Of a stretch of DNA of 64,000 nt, positions 44,384 through 58,023 are shown one piece after another. The notes beneath the pieces are model-generated. The model worked only from the letters and a program-made list of their open reading frames with translations. It did no database searches and had not been told where the DNA came from. Within the stretch, counting starts at the first letter, position 1, and every line of letters starts with the position of its first letter. The position numbers and the translations under genes were made by a program. The DNA is from Acanthochromis polyacanthus (taxonomy: Eukaryota > Chordata > Actinopteri > Pomacentridae): contig NC_067123.1 in NCBI RefSeq assembly GCF_021347895.1, forward strand, positions 1,274,762 through 1,338,761, in the 5' to 3' direction.

Positions 44384-47300
44384 GCCTCATAAATAAAACC
44401 TCAGGGAATTATTTATGAGCAATGAACACACCGAGACCCAAAGAGGAAGAATCCGCTCAGATGGGGTGCCTGAAGTTCTGGAGGCAAAACGGGCCTATTG
44501 TTCTGTTTTTATTGTTTTTATTTTTGTGCACAGCACTTTGACGGAAAGCACTTTATAAATAAAGTTATTATAATAACTAAATAAATCTATTAACTAGATG
44601 CATGATATGTAGAATTTTTAATAGTTTCATTTTTGAACTTCTCGTCGGTGACTCACCTTTCAATCGGGGGAAATGAACCAAATCTCTGTAAAATCTGGAT
44701 ATTTCATCTGAACGTCACATTTAAAAGATTTTTTTTTTTTAAAGAAAAACGTTTGACTAGAATCTGCAAAAAACTGAAAATTCTGTGTTCCTCAACAGAA
44801 TTGGTTGGTTTGATTTGAGTCATTTAGAATCCTAAAAAATAAAATACATCGGAGTAAAAGTCACAATTTTAAGTCCAAGTCCTCAAACAGAATCCTGAGT
44901 CAAAAATAAAAACTAAAGCACTGAGCAGCAAAAGAAAGAAAGTAAGATTTTTGAAAACTTTAGATTCATAAAAGTAAATTTAATTTGTTTTAAATTAAAG
45001 AAAGTGTTGGTATTCCCTGTCAGTGTTGTTTTCTTCATTTTTTTTATTAATTTATTGGACATTTACAGTTTATTTACTTTTTATTACAGTTTATTTTTGA
45101 TTTTTAAATGACAGGTTTCCTCTTTAAAACCAGGATCATGTATTTATTTAACTATAGAGCTGAAATTAAAACACAGAAAATCCTTTTTAAAAAAACCTTT
45201 CCTCGGTTTCTGCCTGTCAGACGGAGTAATAGAGTTGTCCAGCTTAAAGTGAAACCAGTGGGTCTCCGTTTGTCGTCTCTCATCTGAACATTTCTCTGAA
45301 TCTCTGCTGGAACATCTGGATGAGCTGCTGCAGGATTCTGATTAAAGCTGTGAAACTCTCAGACTCCAAACAAAGAACAAACCGCTCAGATCTGACCTCC
45401 TTCACACCTGAACTTTTATTTCTGCTTTGACTTTGAGCCTCTCCAAACTCTGAAGGACCATCGACGAGCTGCAGACCGAGTCGTTGAGACGCTGCGACCT
45501 GAACCAGTCTGCTGATCTGATCTGAGTGCTGCTGCGACGTGACGGATGTTTGGTTTCAACAGCAGGATGGAGACAGAAAACCTGCAGCTCCAAACAGAAC
45601 GGCATGAAGAAGGAGAACCAGAAACGTCTCCTGAAGGACTCAGAACGACGGAAACCACAGAAAAGAGAAAACAAAAGTTTAATTTCTTTGTTTTTCAATC
45701 TAAAAAGAAGGAAAAATCTTGAAATAAGCAAAACAAGTTTCTGAGAGGAATTTAAACACAAACAAACTCTGGAGGCTCCACAGAACTGAAGTTTTATGAT
45801 ACTGGAAGCACATTTAGCAGCTGTTTCTATTCATTTATCCTGTCTGTTCTGTAGAAACTTCCTAAACTATAGTTTCATGTTTGCTGGTTGAAGCCGAACC
45901 ACTGAAGGTTTTACAGCTGCTCTGAGCTCTGCACAATATGTAGATTTTTACAGAATCTGGTTCAACTAAACGACAGATTTTTTGCATTCTTTAAATGTGG
46001 ATGTTTAGAATGAAGTGATTTTGATTGAAATCTTAGATTTCTAAAATTTTCATTCAACTGTTTTTACTGTTTTTGATGAAAGCTGTAATTCAGCTCTGAC
46101 ACTAAAACCAGATGTTTAAACACTTAAACTCAGTTTTCTGACTGATGAGGAGTTCAGGGACCGTCAGGAAGTTCAAACTCTGAGGATTCTTTCTCTGATA
46201 AATGGACTCATTTTATTTCTGATCGTAGATTATCTGGTGCAGAAATCACACAAGAACCAAAAGCTAAATTAAAACAAGATTTTTTTGTAATTTTCAAACA
46301 TTATACAAGAAAATATTCTGCAGATTTAATCAATAACAAAATAATTCAGAATCTGAAAACTTTCAAAGAATCCAGAATTACTCCAGTTTAAAACATAAAA
46401 TTCTATTTTTATATTAAATCTGAGTAAAGTGCCGTCATTTGTCCCAATCCGTCGTTTTTTTCATTTTATTTCAGACCAGATTCTTTTTGAGCTCCTCTAA
46501 TAAAAATAAAATCGTCTCCTGTTGGATTCTCTTTTATTTTTCTTCATTTGAAGCCAAAGTTACATAACGGATTCATTAGCTGCTCTGAAGTCTGAAAACC
46601 TTGCAGACGTTTCTCATGTTTGGGTTTTATTTTGAAAAAGAAACTCGACTCTGGAGGTTTGGAGGAGCAGAAACAGATCCTCCTCCTCCAGCTCTTAACG
46701 TGGTCGTCGTCGTTTTTGGGTTAAAACCGACGAGATGCTGCTGCTCGCTGATAACAGAAAGCTCTGGGAGGAGATTAGAGCTGCAGAGGACAGGAAGGAG
46801 ACGGAGCAAAGAAAGAGATGGAAAGAAGAAGAAAATACAGAAAGAGACACCAAGAGACAGAAAGAAGAAAAGAAGAGAAGAGAAAAGACGAGGATCAGCA
46901 GCTCTGAGAGACAAACTCCTGGAATCAGAATAATGGAGACAGAAAGACGAGGAAAAGTTAAAAAAGAGGTGAATGAAGGGTCACGAAGAGGAGAAAGTTA
47001 GAGGAATAAAAGGAAAGAAAAGCTTCTTCCTCCCTCAGAGACTGAATGACGGAATAATAACCGTCATTAGGAGACAATGAGGATCATTTTCACTCAATAT
47101 TAGTTTAATTATTATTAGATGAGGACACGCAGCAGAGCAAACGCTGACAGAACATTTTAACTACAGGAAGAAGAAACAGACACGAATCCTGAAACATATT
47201 CATCAGAAATTCTGGAAAAATAAACACGGAGGTCTGCAGAATATTTAGTTTTTACAGAATCTGTTTATTTTATGCAGAATATTAAAAGATACACAGAGAA

Positions 47301-49936
47301 TGAACTGTTTTTAGGAAATATCCTGATTTTTAGCTGAGGTTTGGATTTATTTCCAGAAAAAAACAAAAGTATCTGAGTTTAATGACTGCAGTAGAGTTAA
47401 AAACTGTTTATTACAGTTTATTTTATATAAAATGATGTAAATTTACTAAAACTGATCCGTCTCTAACTGGTTCTGAGGTTAAATCAGGAGTTTAAAGACT
47501 GAGAGTGAAATGAAGCTTCAAATCAAAGCTTTGGTTCTCTGCAGCTTCACATCATTCTGGATCCACAGATCCATCAGAAATGTTGGTTTATTCTCTGAAC
47601 TTACAGAAAAATCTGTTCTCTTCTTTACTCTTCTTCTTTTTTTAACTCTGATGGGAAAATGCTGATTTCATGTTTTGTTCAAATTTTGTAAAATAAATAA
47701 AATTTCATACTTTTTTGGATCATGAAGGAAAACTGCAGTGATTTTTTTTGTATTTCAGTTAAAAAAAACTGAAAGAAAGTGCTGGTAGGACTTTAGTTTG
47801 GGTTAGAAAAAGGAAAATGAGAGAAAACCAGAGAAGCTGCTGCTCCAGTTATGGTTTAACACGTTCACAAGTTTTAGATTTAAAGCTTCATTTTACCTGC
47901 TCAAGGACACATTTAGGTCATTCTGGAGACTTTCATGTTGGTTTTTCTAATCTAAACGGCTTCTCATCGTCCAGACGTGAGAATAGTTTTTATTTCCACA
48001 TTTTATTGGAATTTTTGGAAAGAACACAAGTTTGTGTTTCCTAAAAATGTTGGTTTATTCTCTGAACTTCCAGAAAAACTCATTCTCTTCTTTGCTCCTT
48101 TTTGTTTTTACCTTTGATGGAAACTTGGAAAATGCTGATTTAAACTTTGATTTGATATAAAATAAAACAAATGGACTAAATGAAGCTTCATTTACGGCTC
48201 TGGAGGTCCGTTTTTCTGCTCATGATGTTTCTGAATTATCTAGAATAACGGAGCAGCTTTGACTTGAAGTAAAACGTCGACTCACCGCTGCTCTCCAGAA
48301 GGAATCGGAGACGTTAACTGGATGAATCAGAAGGAGAGGAAAGATCTCTGACTTGAAACAGTAGATTTAGTTCCTGCTGCTGAGTTTAGTGCAGCAGCTT
48401 CAGGTTTAAAGGATTTCTATTCTCCTCCTGCTTTGTTTAAGTGTCTCTTCATCTTCATCCTCCTCTTCCTCTGTCAGGTTTGAATTCATCGTTCAGCAGA
48501 AAGCAGAGAGACGGAGAGGGAAAGACTGAAAGCTCCCAACAGATCAGATTGTTTTATTCTAGAGCAGCATGAAGACGATCTGTCAGCGAGGAAACTCTCA
48601 CAAAGAACAAACAAATATTCTGAAAACTCGACATAAACAATGAGCAGAGAAGCGCAGAAAGAATCACAGACAGAACCAGAACCAGAACCTCTCTGTGAAT
48701 AAAGAACGAAGTTCTACTGAATATTATCCAGAAACGACTACAGATAATCTGACTGTAATTGGTACTATATAAATAAAATATAAAATTGAATTGAAAAGAA
48801 CATTTCCCTCCTTAGAACCATTAAAGTCTCATTAATGGAGAGAAAAGCGGTCCAGCATCAGAACTCTGAGGTTTAACTGTTGAAGCGTTTGATTAATACC
48901 GGTCTGGACTCGTCTCTAAAACCCATTTTCATGAGTTCTGTGGTTGTTAGAAAGCTTCAAGTTTAAGGTAAGAATTCTACTGAAGCAGTGAATTCACCAA
49001 ACGCCTGAGCGGGTCGTCCACAAACGTGTCCAGAACTATGAAAACGTGACTCTGAAATGACTCTAAATTAGTCCAAAATGACCAAACATTTGTCCAAAAT
49101 GACAAAAACTGATCCAGATTTACCAAAATGACTTAAAACAGGCTGCAGCTGTGAACAGAAACCTGGACAAAATAACTGGAAAACTCCTCCAAAATGACTC
49201 AAAGTGTCCAAAATGGAGTGAAAATGTGTCCAGATTGTGTTAATTATTGGTCCAAAATGACAGAAACGGGTCCAAACTGAGTTGAAAACCGTCTGAAGGA
49301 GTGAACACAGCGGTCTTCAAGCATTCAAACTTTCAAAAAATGAGTTGAAAATTCCACTAAAATGATTCTGATTGTGTCCAAAATGAGTTAAAATCTGAAC
49401 TTAAAGCTCAGAAACATTTGAACCATGAACAGAACCACCAAAGTTCTGCTGTAGGAGCGAACAGAAGAGGCTTCATGCACTCAGAATGTCCAACAGGACT
49501 TCAAAACGTGTCTGAATGACCAAAAACTCGTCCAACCCTTTTTCTTCTGGTCTCCATCGTTCTAATGAGTCCGTCTGACAGATTCTGGTTCCTCACAGCT
49601 GCACGACTTTAAACTGAACCACAGAGAAGAAAAACGAGACCGAAACAAAAAGAGAGCCTGAACTAAAGCTAAACCTTACTACCAGAGTGAAGCATTAAGG
49701 ATGCCGTTTTTATTATCATCAGGAAATAAAGAGGAACTTCCAGAACTAGAAACAGGTTTATTTCCTGTCTGCTCTCAGGAGTCGTTCTCAGAGGTGGAAA
49801 ATGGAGAAAAAAATGAAGAAAAATACAAAAAATCACTATTTTTCTTGACTTTTTCTCAACTCTGACCAGAACATCAAATGTCAGCAGTAAAAATGTTTTA
49901 AAATCGAGATTCTGAATGCAGGAGAAGCTTTCAGTG
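44384..49936. other. Long non-coding stretch with retroelement tails
   Basis: No exon supported on either strand. 44.50-44.58 kb (CAGCACTTTGACGGAAAGCA, CTTTATAAATAAAG) and 48.75-48.80 kb (TTGGTACTATATAAATAAAA, ATTGAATTGAAAAG) look like 3' tails of fish LINE or SINE copies. 46.79-46.92 kb is an A/G-rich tract. 49.06-49.40 kb repeats the word GTCCAAAATGA about ten times in an irregular pattern. If epha10 exon 1 is to the right of the window this is its intron 1. Confidence 0.55.
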
Positions 49937-50132
49937 GATGAGCTAACGGTGTTTTAATGCTTCTGCAGGTTTAATGCAGTTCTACAGAAAAAGGTTCTAG
50001 TAGAGGAGCTAACGGTGTTTAATGCTTCTGCAGGTTTAATACAGTTCTACAGAAAAAGGTTCTAGTAGAGGAGCTAACGGTGTTTTAATGCTTCTGCAGG
50101 TTTAATGCAGTTCTACAGAAAAAGCAAAGGGT
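49937..50132. repeat. Triplicated 65/66-bp unit
   Basis: AGCTAACGGTGTTTTAATGC, TTCTGCAGGTTTAATGCAGT and TCTACAGAAAAAGGTTCTAG recur three times, starting at 49941, 50007 and 50072, with one T lost in the second copy. The near-identity indicates a recent duplication. Confidence 0.95.
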
Positions 50133-50748
50133 CCAGCTTTACATGCAGCTAAAACCCTGAGTTTCAGTCAAAACTAAAGATTCTCTGCGACTGTTTTAGT
50201 GAATCTAGAAAGAAGAGAATCTGCTGCAGCAGAAAACATGAAGCCTAAAATAAAACATCTGATCTGGTTCCTGCAGCTCTTTATTTCCTGCAGCGAAGCT
50301 CCAGAATGTGAATGAACACCTGGAAGGAACGAAGCCAGTCGAGGTTTCTGACAGTTCCAGCTCCTGGAAGCAAAGAAAAGAGGCTTTGAGAGAAACGGAG
50401 CCGGTTTAGGAAGAAAAACTGTCAGAATAAGAGCAGGACGAGGAGAAAAGTTCCAGACTTTTATTCTAATCTGCTGAAGATCAAGGATGGAAGCTGCAGT
50501 CTGTTTATTCTGTTAAACGACAGAAAAAAGCAAAAGAAAAAACTAGAGAATCAGGATTAAGCAAAAAAAAAAAAAACTGGGATCAAAGTCAAATTGATGC
50601 AAAAAAATCACTTTTTTAATATTTCTAAAACAATTTAATTGACAGATTTTTTTTGAGTGTTGCTGCTTTCTAAAGGTAACTTTATCATTTCTGTTCTATA
50701 AATTATAAAATATTTATTTTCTATTTTTCTCCAGCTGATCATCTGTAA

Positions 50749-50779
<31 letters not shown>

Positions 50780-51417
50780 GTTAAGCCTCCATTTACCGTT
50801 TTTATCTGTAATTTTATGAGCAAATTGCTGTTATTTTACAGATTTTAAGAGTTTATTCAACATCTACTCTATTTTACAAACATTTTAAAGTAACTTTTAA
50901 AAGATTTTACTGTATTATTTATATTTTCATTTTTATTTTCAGGTTGTTGTTTTTTTTATCAGTTTACTTTTATTTTACAGTTTTTTCCCCTATTTTGTTG
51001 AATTACAGATTTTAAAAAACACTCTGAAAAATATTAATTTACAAATTGACTGTAAAAAAAATAAAAGTAAATCTGTCCTGAAGGGATTTTATCAGACTTT
51101 TATCTTCATTTTAATGTATTTATGGTTCTACAGCTGTAAGTTTGCATCAAACGTCTCTATTTAACATTTTGAGTTGGATATTTATTATTATTTTACGGAT
51201 TCTCAATATTAAAATGTAATTTTCTTGTTTAAACAGAAATTCCAACATTTTTACCGTATTTTTCCGTATTTATATTTTTGTCTACTTTGTGAGATAATAA
51301 CCAATGAAACCTGTAAAAACCAAAACCAGAAAGAAAGATGTTTTTTATTTATTTTATTCTTCAGGTAATCATTTAGAAACTTCACTATTTTAAATCTGCT
51401 TTTTATTTTTATTTTTT
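50133..51417. other. Non-coding, AT-rich
   Basis: Contains a short (TTA)n run at about 50750-50778 and several A runs. 50.8-51.3 kb has several TTTTACAG / TTTATTTTAC words. No exon supported. Confidence 0.6.
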
Positions 51418-54400
51418 ATACAGAGAGACAGGGACAGAGAAACAAAGAGACGAAAAGACAGAGAGACGAAGAGACAGAGACAAAGAGACAGAGAGACAAA
51501 GGGACGAAAAGACAGAGACAGAGACAGAGAGACGAAGAGACAAAGAGACAAAGACGAAAAGACAGAGACAGAGCGACGAAGAGACGAAAAGACAGAGAGA
51601 CAGAGACAAAGAGACGAAGAGACAGAGACGAAAAGACAGAGAGACAGAGACAGAGAGACGAACAGACAAAGAGACAGAGAGACAAAGAGACAAATAGATG
51701 AAAAGACAAGAGAGACAGAGACAGAGAGACAAGGAGACAAAGAGACAGAGAGACAAAGAGACAAAGAGACAGAGAGACGAAGAGAAAGAGACGATAAGAC
51801 AGAGAGACAAAGAGACAAAAAGACAGAGACAGAGACGAAGAGACAAAGAGACAAAGAGACAGAGAGACAAAGAGACGAAGAGATGACGAGACAGAGAGAC
51901 GAAAAGACAGACAGAGAGACGAAGAGACAAAGAGACGAAAAGACAGAGAGAGAGACGAAGAGACAAAGAGACGAAAAGACAGAGAGACAGAGAGACGAAG
52001 AGACAAAGAGACGACAAGACAAAGAGACAGAGACAGAGAGACAAAGAGACAGAGAGACAAAGAGACAAAGAGACGAAAAGACAGAGACACAGAGAGACAA
52101 AGAGATGAAAAGACAGAGAGACAGACAGAGAGACAAAGAGACAGAGAGACAAAGAGACAAAGAGACAAAGAGACAAAGAGACGAAGAGATGACGAGATGA
52201 CGAGACAGAGAGACGAAGAGACAAAGAGACAAAGAGAGAGAGAGACAGAGAGACAGAGACAAAGAGACAGAGACAGAGAGACAAAGAGACAGAGAGACGA
52301 AGAGAAAGAGACGAAAAGACAGAGAGACAGAGACACGAAGAGACGAAAAGACAGAGACAGAGAGACGAAGAGACAAAGAGATGAAGAGACAGAGAGACGA
52401 AGAGACAGAGACAGAGAGGCAGAGACACAGAGAGACAAAGAGACAGAGAGACAAAGAGAAGAAGAGACGAAGAGATGACGAGACAGAGAGATGAAAAGAC
52501 AGAGAGACAGAGACGAAGAGACAGAGACAAAGAGACGAAAAGCCAGAGAGACGAAGAGATGAAAAGACAGAGAGACGAAGAGACAGAGATGAAAAGAGAG
52601 AGACAGAGACAGAGAGACGAAGAGATGAAAAGACAGACAGACAAAGAGACGAAAAGAGAGAGACAGAGACAGAGACGAAGAGACAAAGAGACAGAGAGAC
52701 AAAGAGACAAAGAGACAGAGAGACGAAGAGACAAAGAGATGACGAGACAGAGAGACGAAAAGACAGAGACAGAGAGATGAAGAGACAAAGAGAGAGAGAG
52801 ACAGAGAGACAAAGAGACAGAGAGACGAAGAGACAAAGAGGCAAAGAGACGAAAAGACAGAGACAGAGAGAGACACAAAGAGACGAAAAGACAGAGACAA
52901 AGAGACAAAGAGACGAAAAGACAGAGAGACAGAGACAGAGAGACGAAGAGACGAAAAGACAGAGAGACGAAGAGACAAAGAGACGAAAAGAGAGACAGAG
53001 ACAGAGAGACGAAGAGACAAAAAGACAGAGAGACGAAGAGACAAAGAGACAGAGAGACGAAGAGACAAAGAGATGAAAAGACAGAGAGACAGAAAGACAG
53101 GGACAGAGAAACAAAGAGACGAAAAGACAGAGACAGAGAGACGAAGAGACAGAGACGAAGAGACAGAGAGACAAAGAGACGAAAAGACACACAGAGAGAG
53201 AGACAGAGAGACAGAGAGACAAAGAGACAGAGACAGAGAGACGAAGAGACAAAGAGACAAAGAGACAAAGAGACGAAAAGACAGAGACAGAGACATAAAG
53301 AGACGAAAAGACAGAGAGACAGAGACAGAGAGACGAAGAGACGAAAAGACAGAGATACGAAGAGACAAAGAGATGAAAAGAGAGAGACAGAGACAGAGAG
53401 ACGAAGAGACAAAAAGACAGAGAGACAAAGAGACAAAGAGATGAAAAGACAGAGAGCCAGAGACAGAGAGACAGGGACAGAGAAACAAAGAGACAAAAAG
53501 ACAGAGACAGAGAGACGAAGAGACAGAGACAGAGAGACAGAGAGACAAAGAGACGAAAAGACAGAGACAGAGAGACGAAGAGACGAAAAGACAGATGAAA
53601 AGACAGAGACAGAGACAGAGAGACGAAGAGACGAAAAGACAGAGAGACAGAGACAAAGAGACAAAGAGACGAAGAGACGAAAAGACAGAGAGACGAAGAG
53701 ACAAAGAGATGAAAAGACAGAGAGACGAAGAGACAAAGAGACGAAAAGACAGAGAGACAGAGACAAAGAAACAAAGAGACAAAAAGACAGAGACAGAGAG
53801 ACGAAGAGACAGAGACAGAGAGACAGAGAGACAGAGAGACAAAGAGACGAAAAGACAGAGACAGAGAGACGAAGAGACGAAAAGACAGATGAAAAGACAG
53901 AGACAGAGAGACGAAGAGACGAAAAGACAGAGAGACAGAGACAAAGAGACAAAGAGACGAAGAGACGAAAAGACAGAGAGACGAAGAGACAAAGAGATGA
54001 AAAGACAGAGAGACGAAGAGACAAAGAGACGAAAAGACAGAGAGACAGAGACAAAGAGACAAAGAGACAGAGAGACAGAGAGGCAAAGAGACAGAGAGAC
54101 AAAGAGACGAAGAGACGAAGAGATGACGAGACAGAGAGACGAAAAGACAGAGAGACAGAGACGAAGAGACAAAGACAAAGAGACAAAAAGACAGAGAGAC
54201 AGAGACACGAAGAGAGGAAAAGACAGAGACAGAGAGACGAAGAGACAAAGAGATGAAGAGACAGAGAGACAAAGAGACAGGGACAGAGAGGCAGAGACAC
54301 AGAGAGACAAAGAGACAGAGACGAAGAGATGACGAGACAGAGACGAAAAGACAGAGACAGAGACAGAGAGACGAAGAGACGAAAAGACAGAGAGACGAAG

Positions 54401-54680
54401 AGACAAAGAGATGAAAAGACAGAGACAGAGACAGAGAGACGAAGAGACGAAAAGACAGACAGACAGAGACAAAGAGACGAAAAGAGAGAGACAGAGACAG
54501 AGAGACGAAGAGACAAAGAGACAGAGAGACAAAGAGACAAAGAGACAGAGAGACGAAGAGACAAAGAGATGAAAAGACAGAGAGACAGAGACAGAGAGAC
54601 GAAGAGACAAAGAGACAAAGAGACAAAGAGACAGAGACGAAGAGACGGAGAGACAGAGAGACGGAGAGATGAAGAGACGA
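51418..54680. repeat. 3.3-kb hexamer-based purine-rich array
   Basis: Built from 6-nt words AGAGAC, AAAGAC, GAAGAG and GACGAA joined into variable 12-30-bp units (GAGACAGAGAGACAAAGAGA, GAGACGAAAAGACAGAGAG). On the plus strand nearly every base is A or G except a C about every six bases; the minus strand reads CTCTTTGTCTCTTCGTCTCT. Larger blocks are duplicated, for example around 53.5-53.8 and 53.8-54.05 kb. All three minus frames stay open for over 1,000 codons (Leu/Ser/Phe/Cys/Val) and plus frames for 100-270 codons (Arg/Lys/Glu/Thr/Asp/Gln); this follows from the lack of stop words in the unit and is not evidence for a gene. Confidence 0.98.
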
Positions 54681-56243
54681 AGAAGGAGACGGCATCGACT
54701 GAATCAACAGCAGCATTCGTTTGTCTCTTTAAAACCTGCAGTAGGACCAAGAAAATTACCAAAATTACAGCATTTATCAGGGACTGAAACTGGAAAAACA
54801 GAAAGAAATCCTCATGTTTTCACCTTTCTGGAGGTCACTGAATGCATCACCTGCAGTGTGAGACTCAGTCCGGACAATTCACCAGATCTGAGCTGGAAAG
54901 TGTGATTTTTAACCAGATTTATTTTACGTCACTCATTTTAACGAATGCCAAAAACCAAACTCTTTGCCCAAAATCTACCATCAGTATTAAACGATAAGTT
55001 GTCTTTTATCACAAAAATCACAAAAATGACACCATTTATCAGAGCCAGGAACTGTAAAAACAATCCAAATTCCCACCTGTCTTTGAACTACTCATCTGTC
55101 ATCAGTTCTTCAGCCAGAAAACTCAACAAACCTCAAATCAACAACAAATCAACCAGCCTGAAACCTGATATTTATTCCATGTTTCCTTTAAAAATTCACC
55201 AAAAATAAACCGTTTCCTTTAAAAAGATTCTGTAAAAAGATAAAAAATTATGTGGTCATCGGTGTAAATATGAATAAATCAGTGACTCGGTTGTGACCAA
55301 CAATGACAGAACAATAATTATGGGATGTCAGTTAAAGTGCAGCCAGTGTTTACGGTGAGCAGAGAGAAGAACAGAAACAGACTAAACAATTCATCCAAAA
55401 AGCAAAATATTCACAGAATTTTAAGATTTGTTTAAATGAGAACTGAAGAAAAAAATATTATCGATGAAATGTCAGAATTTTAAGCTTTGGTTTAGTTTCC
55501 TGGTCAATGCAACGTTAAAGCATGTTTTTACTTTAAGAGGTTATTAAATAGAAGAAAAACTGCAGAATCTAAAGGAGATCAAGAATAAAACAACTTCAGG
55601 ACTTAATTTCACCTTTTTCAGTTTTAATAACATAATATGAATAAACTGGTTCATGTTTGCTTCCAGGATTTAAAGTTTTTGTAGAATAAATACTCAAACA
55701 AAATTCAACTTCCATGTTTGCCGTGGCAGTTCTGTTTCTATGGAATTTACATTGCAGAGAAAAACGAACCACAGAGAGGAAATATGAGACAAGAGCAAAG
55801 AAAACGGCAGGTTTGGAGTCAAAAAGGTCAATTTAGTTCAAATAATTCTCATATAAACAACGTGTAGAGTCAGAGAAGCCGCAGGAATTCATTCACTGAG
55901 AATCTGCTGCTGCACGATTTACTAAACAGCAGAAAACACCAGACCTGCAGCTCTCTGGGTTCTACCTGGTTCTACCTGGTTCTAAATCTTTTTAACTAGT
56001 GTTAATTGGTTTTAATGGAATTTTACTGGTTTTACTGGGTGGTTTAAACAGGTTTTAGCCTCTCATCCTAACTCTCCTCCCATCTTAAACTAATAAAAAA
56101 AAAATCGACATTTTCCTTCTTCTGAACAACAACAAGGTCGACAAAAAGAGGTTTTAGTGAAACAACAATCCTTGAATTTGACTTGAAGCAGGAATGAAAA
56201 CATTTTATTTCTCTTTAATAAACTCCACGGTGTTATATAACCA

Positions 56244-56245
<2 letters not shown>
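54681..56245. other. Non-coding
   Basis: The array decays into unique sequence by 54.72 kb. A related phrase (AAAATTACCAAAATTACAGCATTTATCAGGGAC at 54.75 and ACAAAAATGACACCATTTATCAGAGCC at 55.02 kb, in parts) recurs about 270 bp apart. GGTTCTACCT repeats twice at 55.96 kb. No exon supported. Confidence 0.55.
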
Positions 56246-56279
<34 letters not shown>

Positions 56280-56480
56280 TGTGCGTGTGTGTGTGTCTGT
56301 GCGTGTGTGTGTCTGTGTCTGTGTGTGTGTGTGTGTGTGTGTGTCTGTGTGTCTGTGTGTCTCTGTGTCTGTGTGTGTCTGTGTCTGTGTGTGTGTGTGT
56401 CTGTGTGTGTGTGTCTGTGTGTGTGTGTCTGTGTGTGTCTGTGTGTGTCTGTGTGTGTGTGTTTCTGTGTTTCTGTATTT
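56246..56480. repeat. (GT)n microsatellite with CTGT interruptions
   Basis: About 235 bp of GT dinucleotides broken regularly by CTGT or CGTG, ending in GTTTCTGTGTTTCTG. Frames open on both strands (CVCV and HTHT peptides) are artefacts. Confidence 0.97.
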
Positions 56481-56754
56481 CTGCATAAAGCAGCAACACG
56501 CTAAGTGTCTGAATGTGCATACGTGTTCTGTTCACTGAGGCGCCGTAAAGCGTCTTACATAACAGAAGAGGTCATGGACTTTAACTTTACACGTGACCAA
56601 GAAACTGCATGTTCTGCTCAGATTATCACCGACTCATGAAAAAGACAGACGAGGGTTTTAGTTATAAAGATCCTTATTAGCTGCTGCAACAGGAATACAC
56701 CATCTGGAAACAACTCTAAACTCTAACCCTAATACATCACAAATCAGACATAAA
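56481..56754. other. Non-coding spacer
   Basis: Nothing recognised between the GT microsatellite and the AACCAGT array. Confidence 0.6.
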
Positions 56755-57288
56755 TCCCACCAGTAAACCAGTAAACCATTGAACCAGTAAACCATTGAAC
56801 CATTGAACCAGTCAACCATTCAGCCAGTAAACCATTGAACCAGTGAACCATTGAACCATTGAACCAGTCAACCATTCAGCCAGTAAACCATTGAACCAGT
56901 AAACCATTGAACCATTGAACCAGTCAACCATTCAGCCAGTAAACCATTGAACCAGTGAACCATTGAACCATTGAACCAGTCAACCATTCAGCCAGTAAAC
57001 CATTGAACCAGTAAACCATTGAACCATTGAACCAGTCAACCATTCAGCCAGTAAACCATTGAACCAGTAAACCATTGAACCAGTCAACCATTCAGCCAGT
57101 AAACCATTGAACCAGTAAACCATTGAACCATTGAACCAGTAAACCATTGAACTAGTAAACTATTAAACCAGTAAACCATTAAACCAGTAAACCATTAACC
57201 ATACCCAGTAAACCAGTAAACCATTAAACCAGTAAACCACTGAACCAGTAAACCATTAAACCAGTAAACCGTTAAACCAGAAAACCAC
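56755..57288. repeat. AACCAGT / AACCATTG minisatellite with higher-order units
   Basis: Alternating 7-8-bp words AACCAGT, AACCATTG and CAACCATTCAGCCAGT. A higher unit of about 48-62 bp containing GTCAACCATTCAGCCAGT recurs five times (from about 56810 to 57090). The right end degenerates into AACCATTAAACCAGT. Confidence 0.95.
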
Positions 57289-58023
57289 CACTATCTGCTG
57301 TCTTTTAAATGTCTCTTTGCAGATTTTCTCCGTTTTGAAGCATCTTGTTCCATCTGAACTGTGGATATTTCTATGACATCAACGTTTTTAGTGCTAAGTC
57401 TGAACATTTACAGCGAAGCAGGACGTCTCCTGAGTGTTCTACTGATGCTGGAGGCAAACAGACGACCTTAAACTGGATCTAAATGTTCATCTGATCATCC
57501 AACAGGACTTTAAACTACATAAAACCACCGAAGGAAGAATTTCCTCACATTTTAACACTTTTTGTAATGAAATATATTTAATAAATCTAGAAGTACTTCT
57601 ACTGATGGAGGCCACCAAAACTCCTCTGAAGGACTCTAATCCAGTCATTTTTATGAGTGATAATATTTTCTGAACCTGTTCTTTAAACATTTAGAAAAAC
57701 GTCCTAAATTTTCTTTTTTGAGTCTGTCTGACAGTAAAACTCCTAAACCTGTGATTATTTCCCGTTGTCATGATGAACTCGACCTTCTCGTGTCTCTGAA
57801 GCCTCCAGCAGTCGTTGGTTTCTGAGTTTTCTGAAGTTCGCTCAGCGTCGATCAGAGCAGCTGCATCAGCATCCGTCATGCATGGAGGGGCTGAAACCCT
57901 GAAAGGTGAGGGCTGGGCAGGCAGCCTTTCAAAGGACCTTAAATAATAGAAACGCGGATCTCTGCTGGTCCAGCAGCTGCATTATTCAACCAGACACTGA
58001 TTCAACCTCCAGGCTTCAGAACG
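57289..58023. other. Non-coding
   Basis: 57.60-57.65 kb (GGAGGCCACCAAAACTCC, TCTGAAGGACTCTAATCC) resembles one unit of the 49-bp array at 60.7-61.1 kb. No exon supported. Confidence 0.55.

Noticed and set aside
45402..45761. Minus-strand 119-codon frame between retroelement tails
   Set aside because: No signal peptide, domain or Eph exon 1 features; composition matches the surrounding non-coding DNA.
48270..48330. Candidate epha10 exon 1 (minus strand, GAGAGCAGCG before GTGAGT)
   Set aside because: Good donor, but the upstream frames do not encode a signal peptide and do not lead to the expected residues before VLL.
51390..54762. Three overlapping minus-strand frames of about 1,060-1,120 codons
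   Set aside because: All three frames of the same strand are open over one hexamer-based repeat; composition is only Leu, Ser, Phe, Cys, Val and Arg. Not coding.
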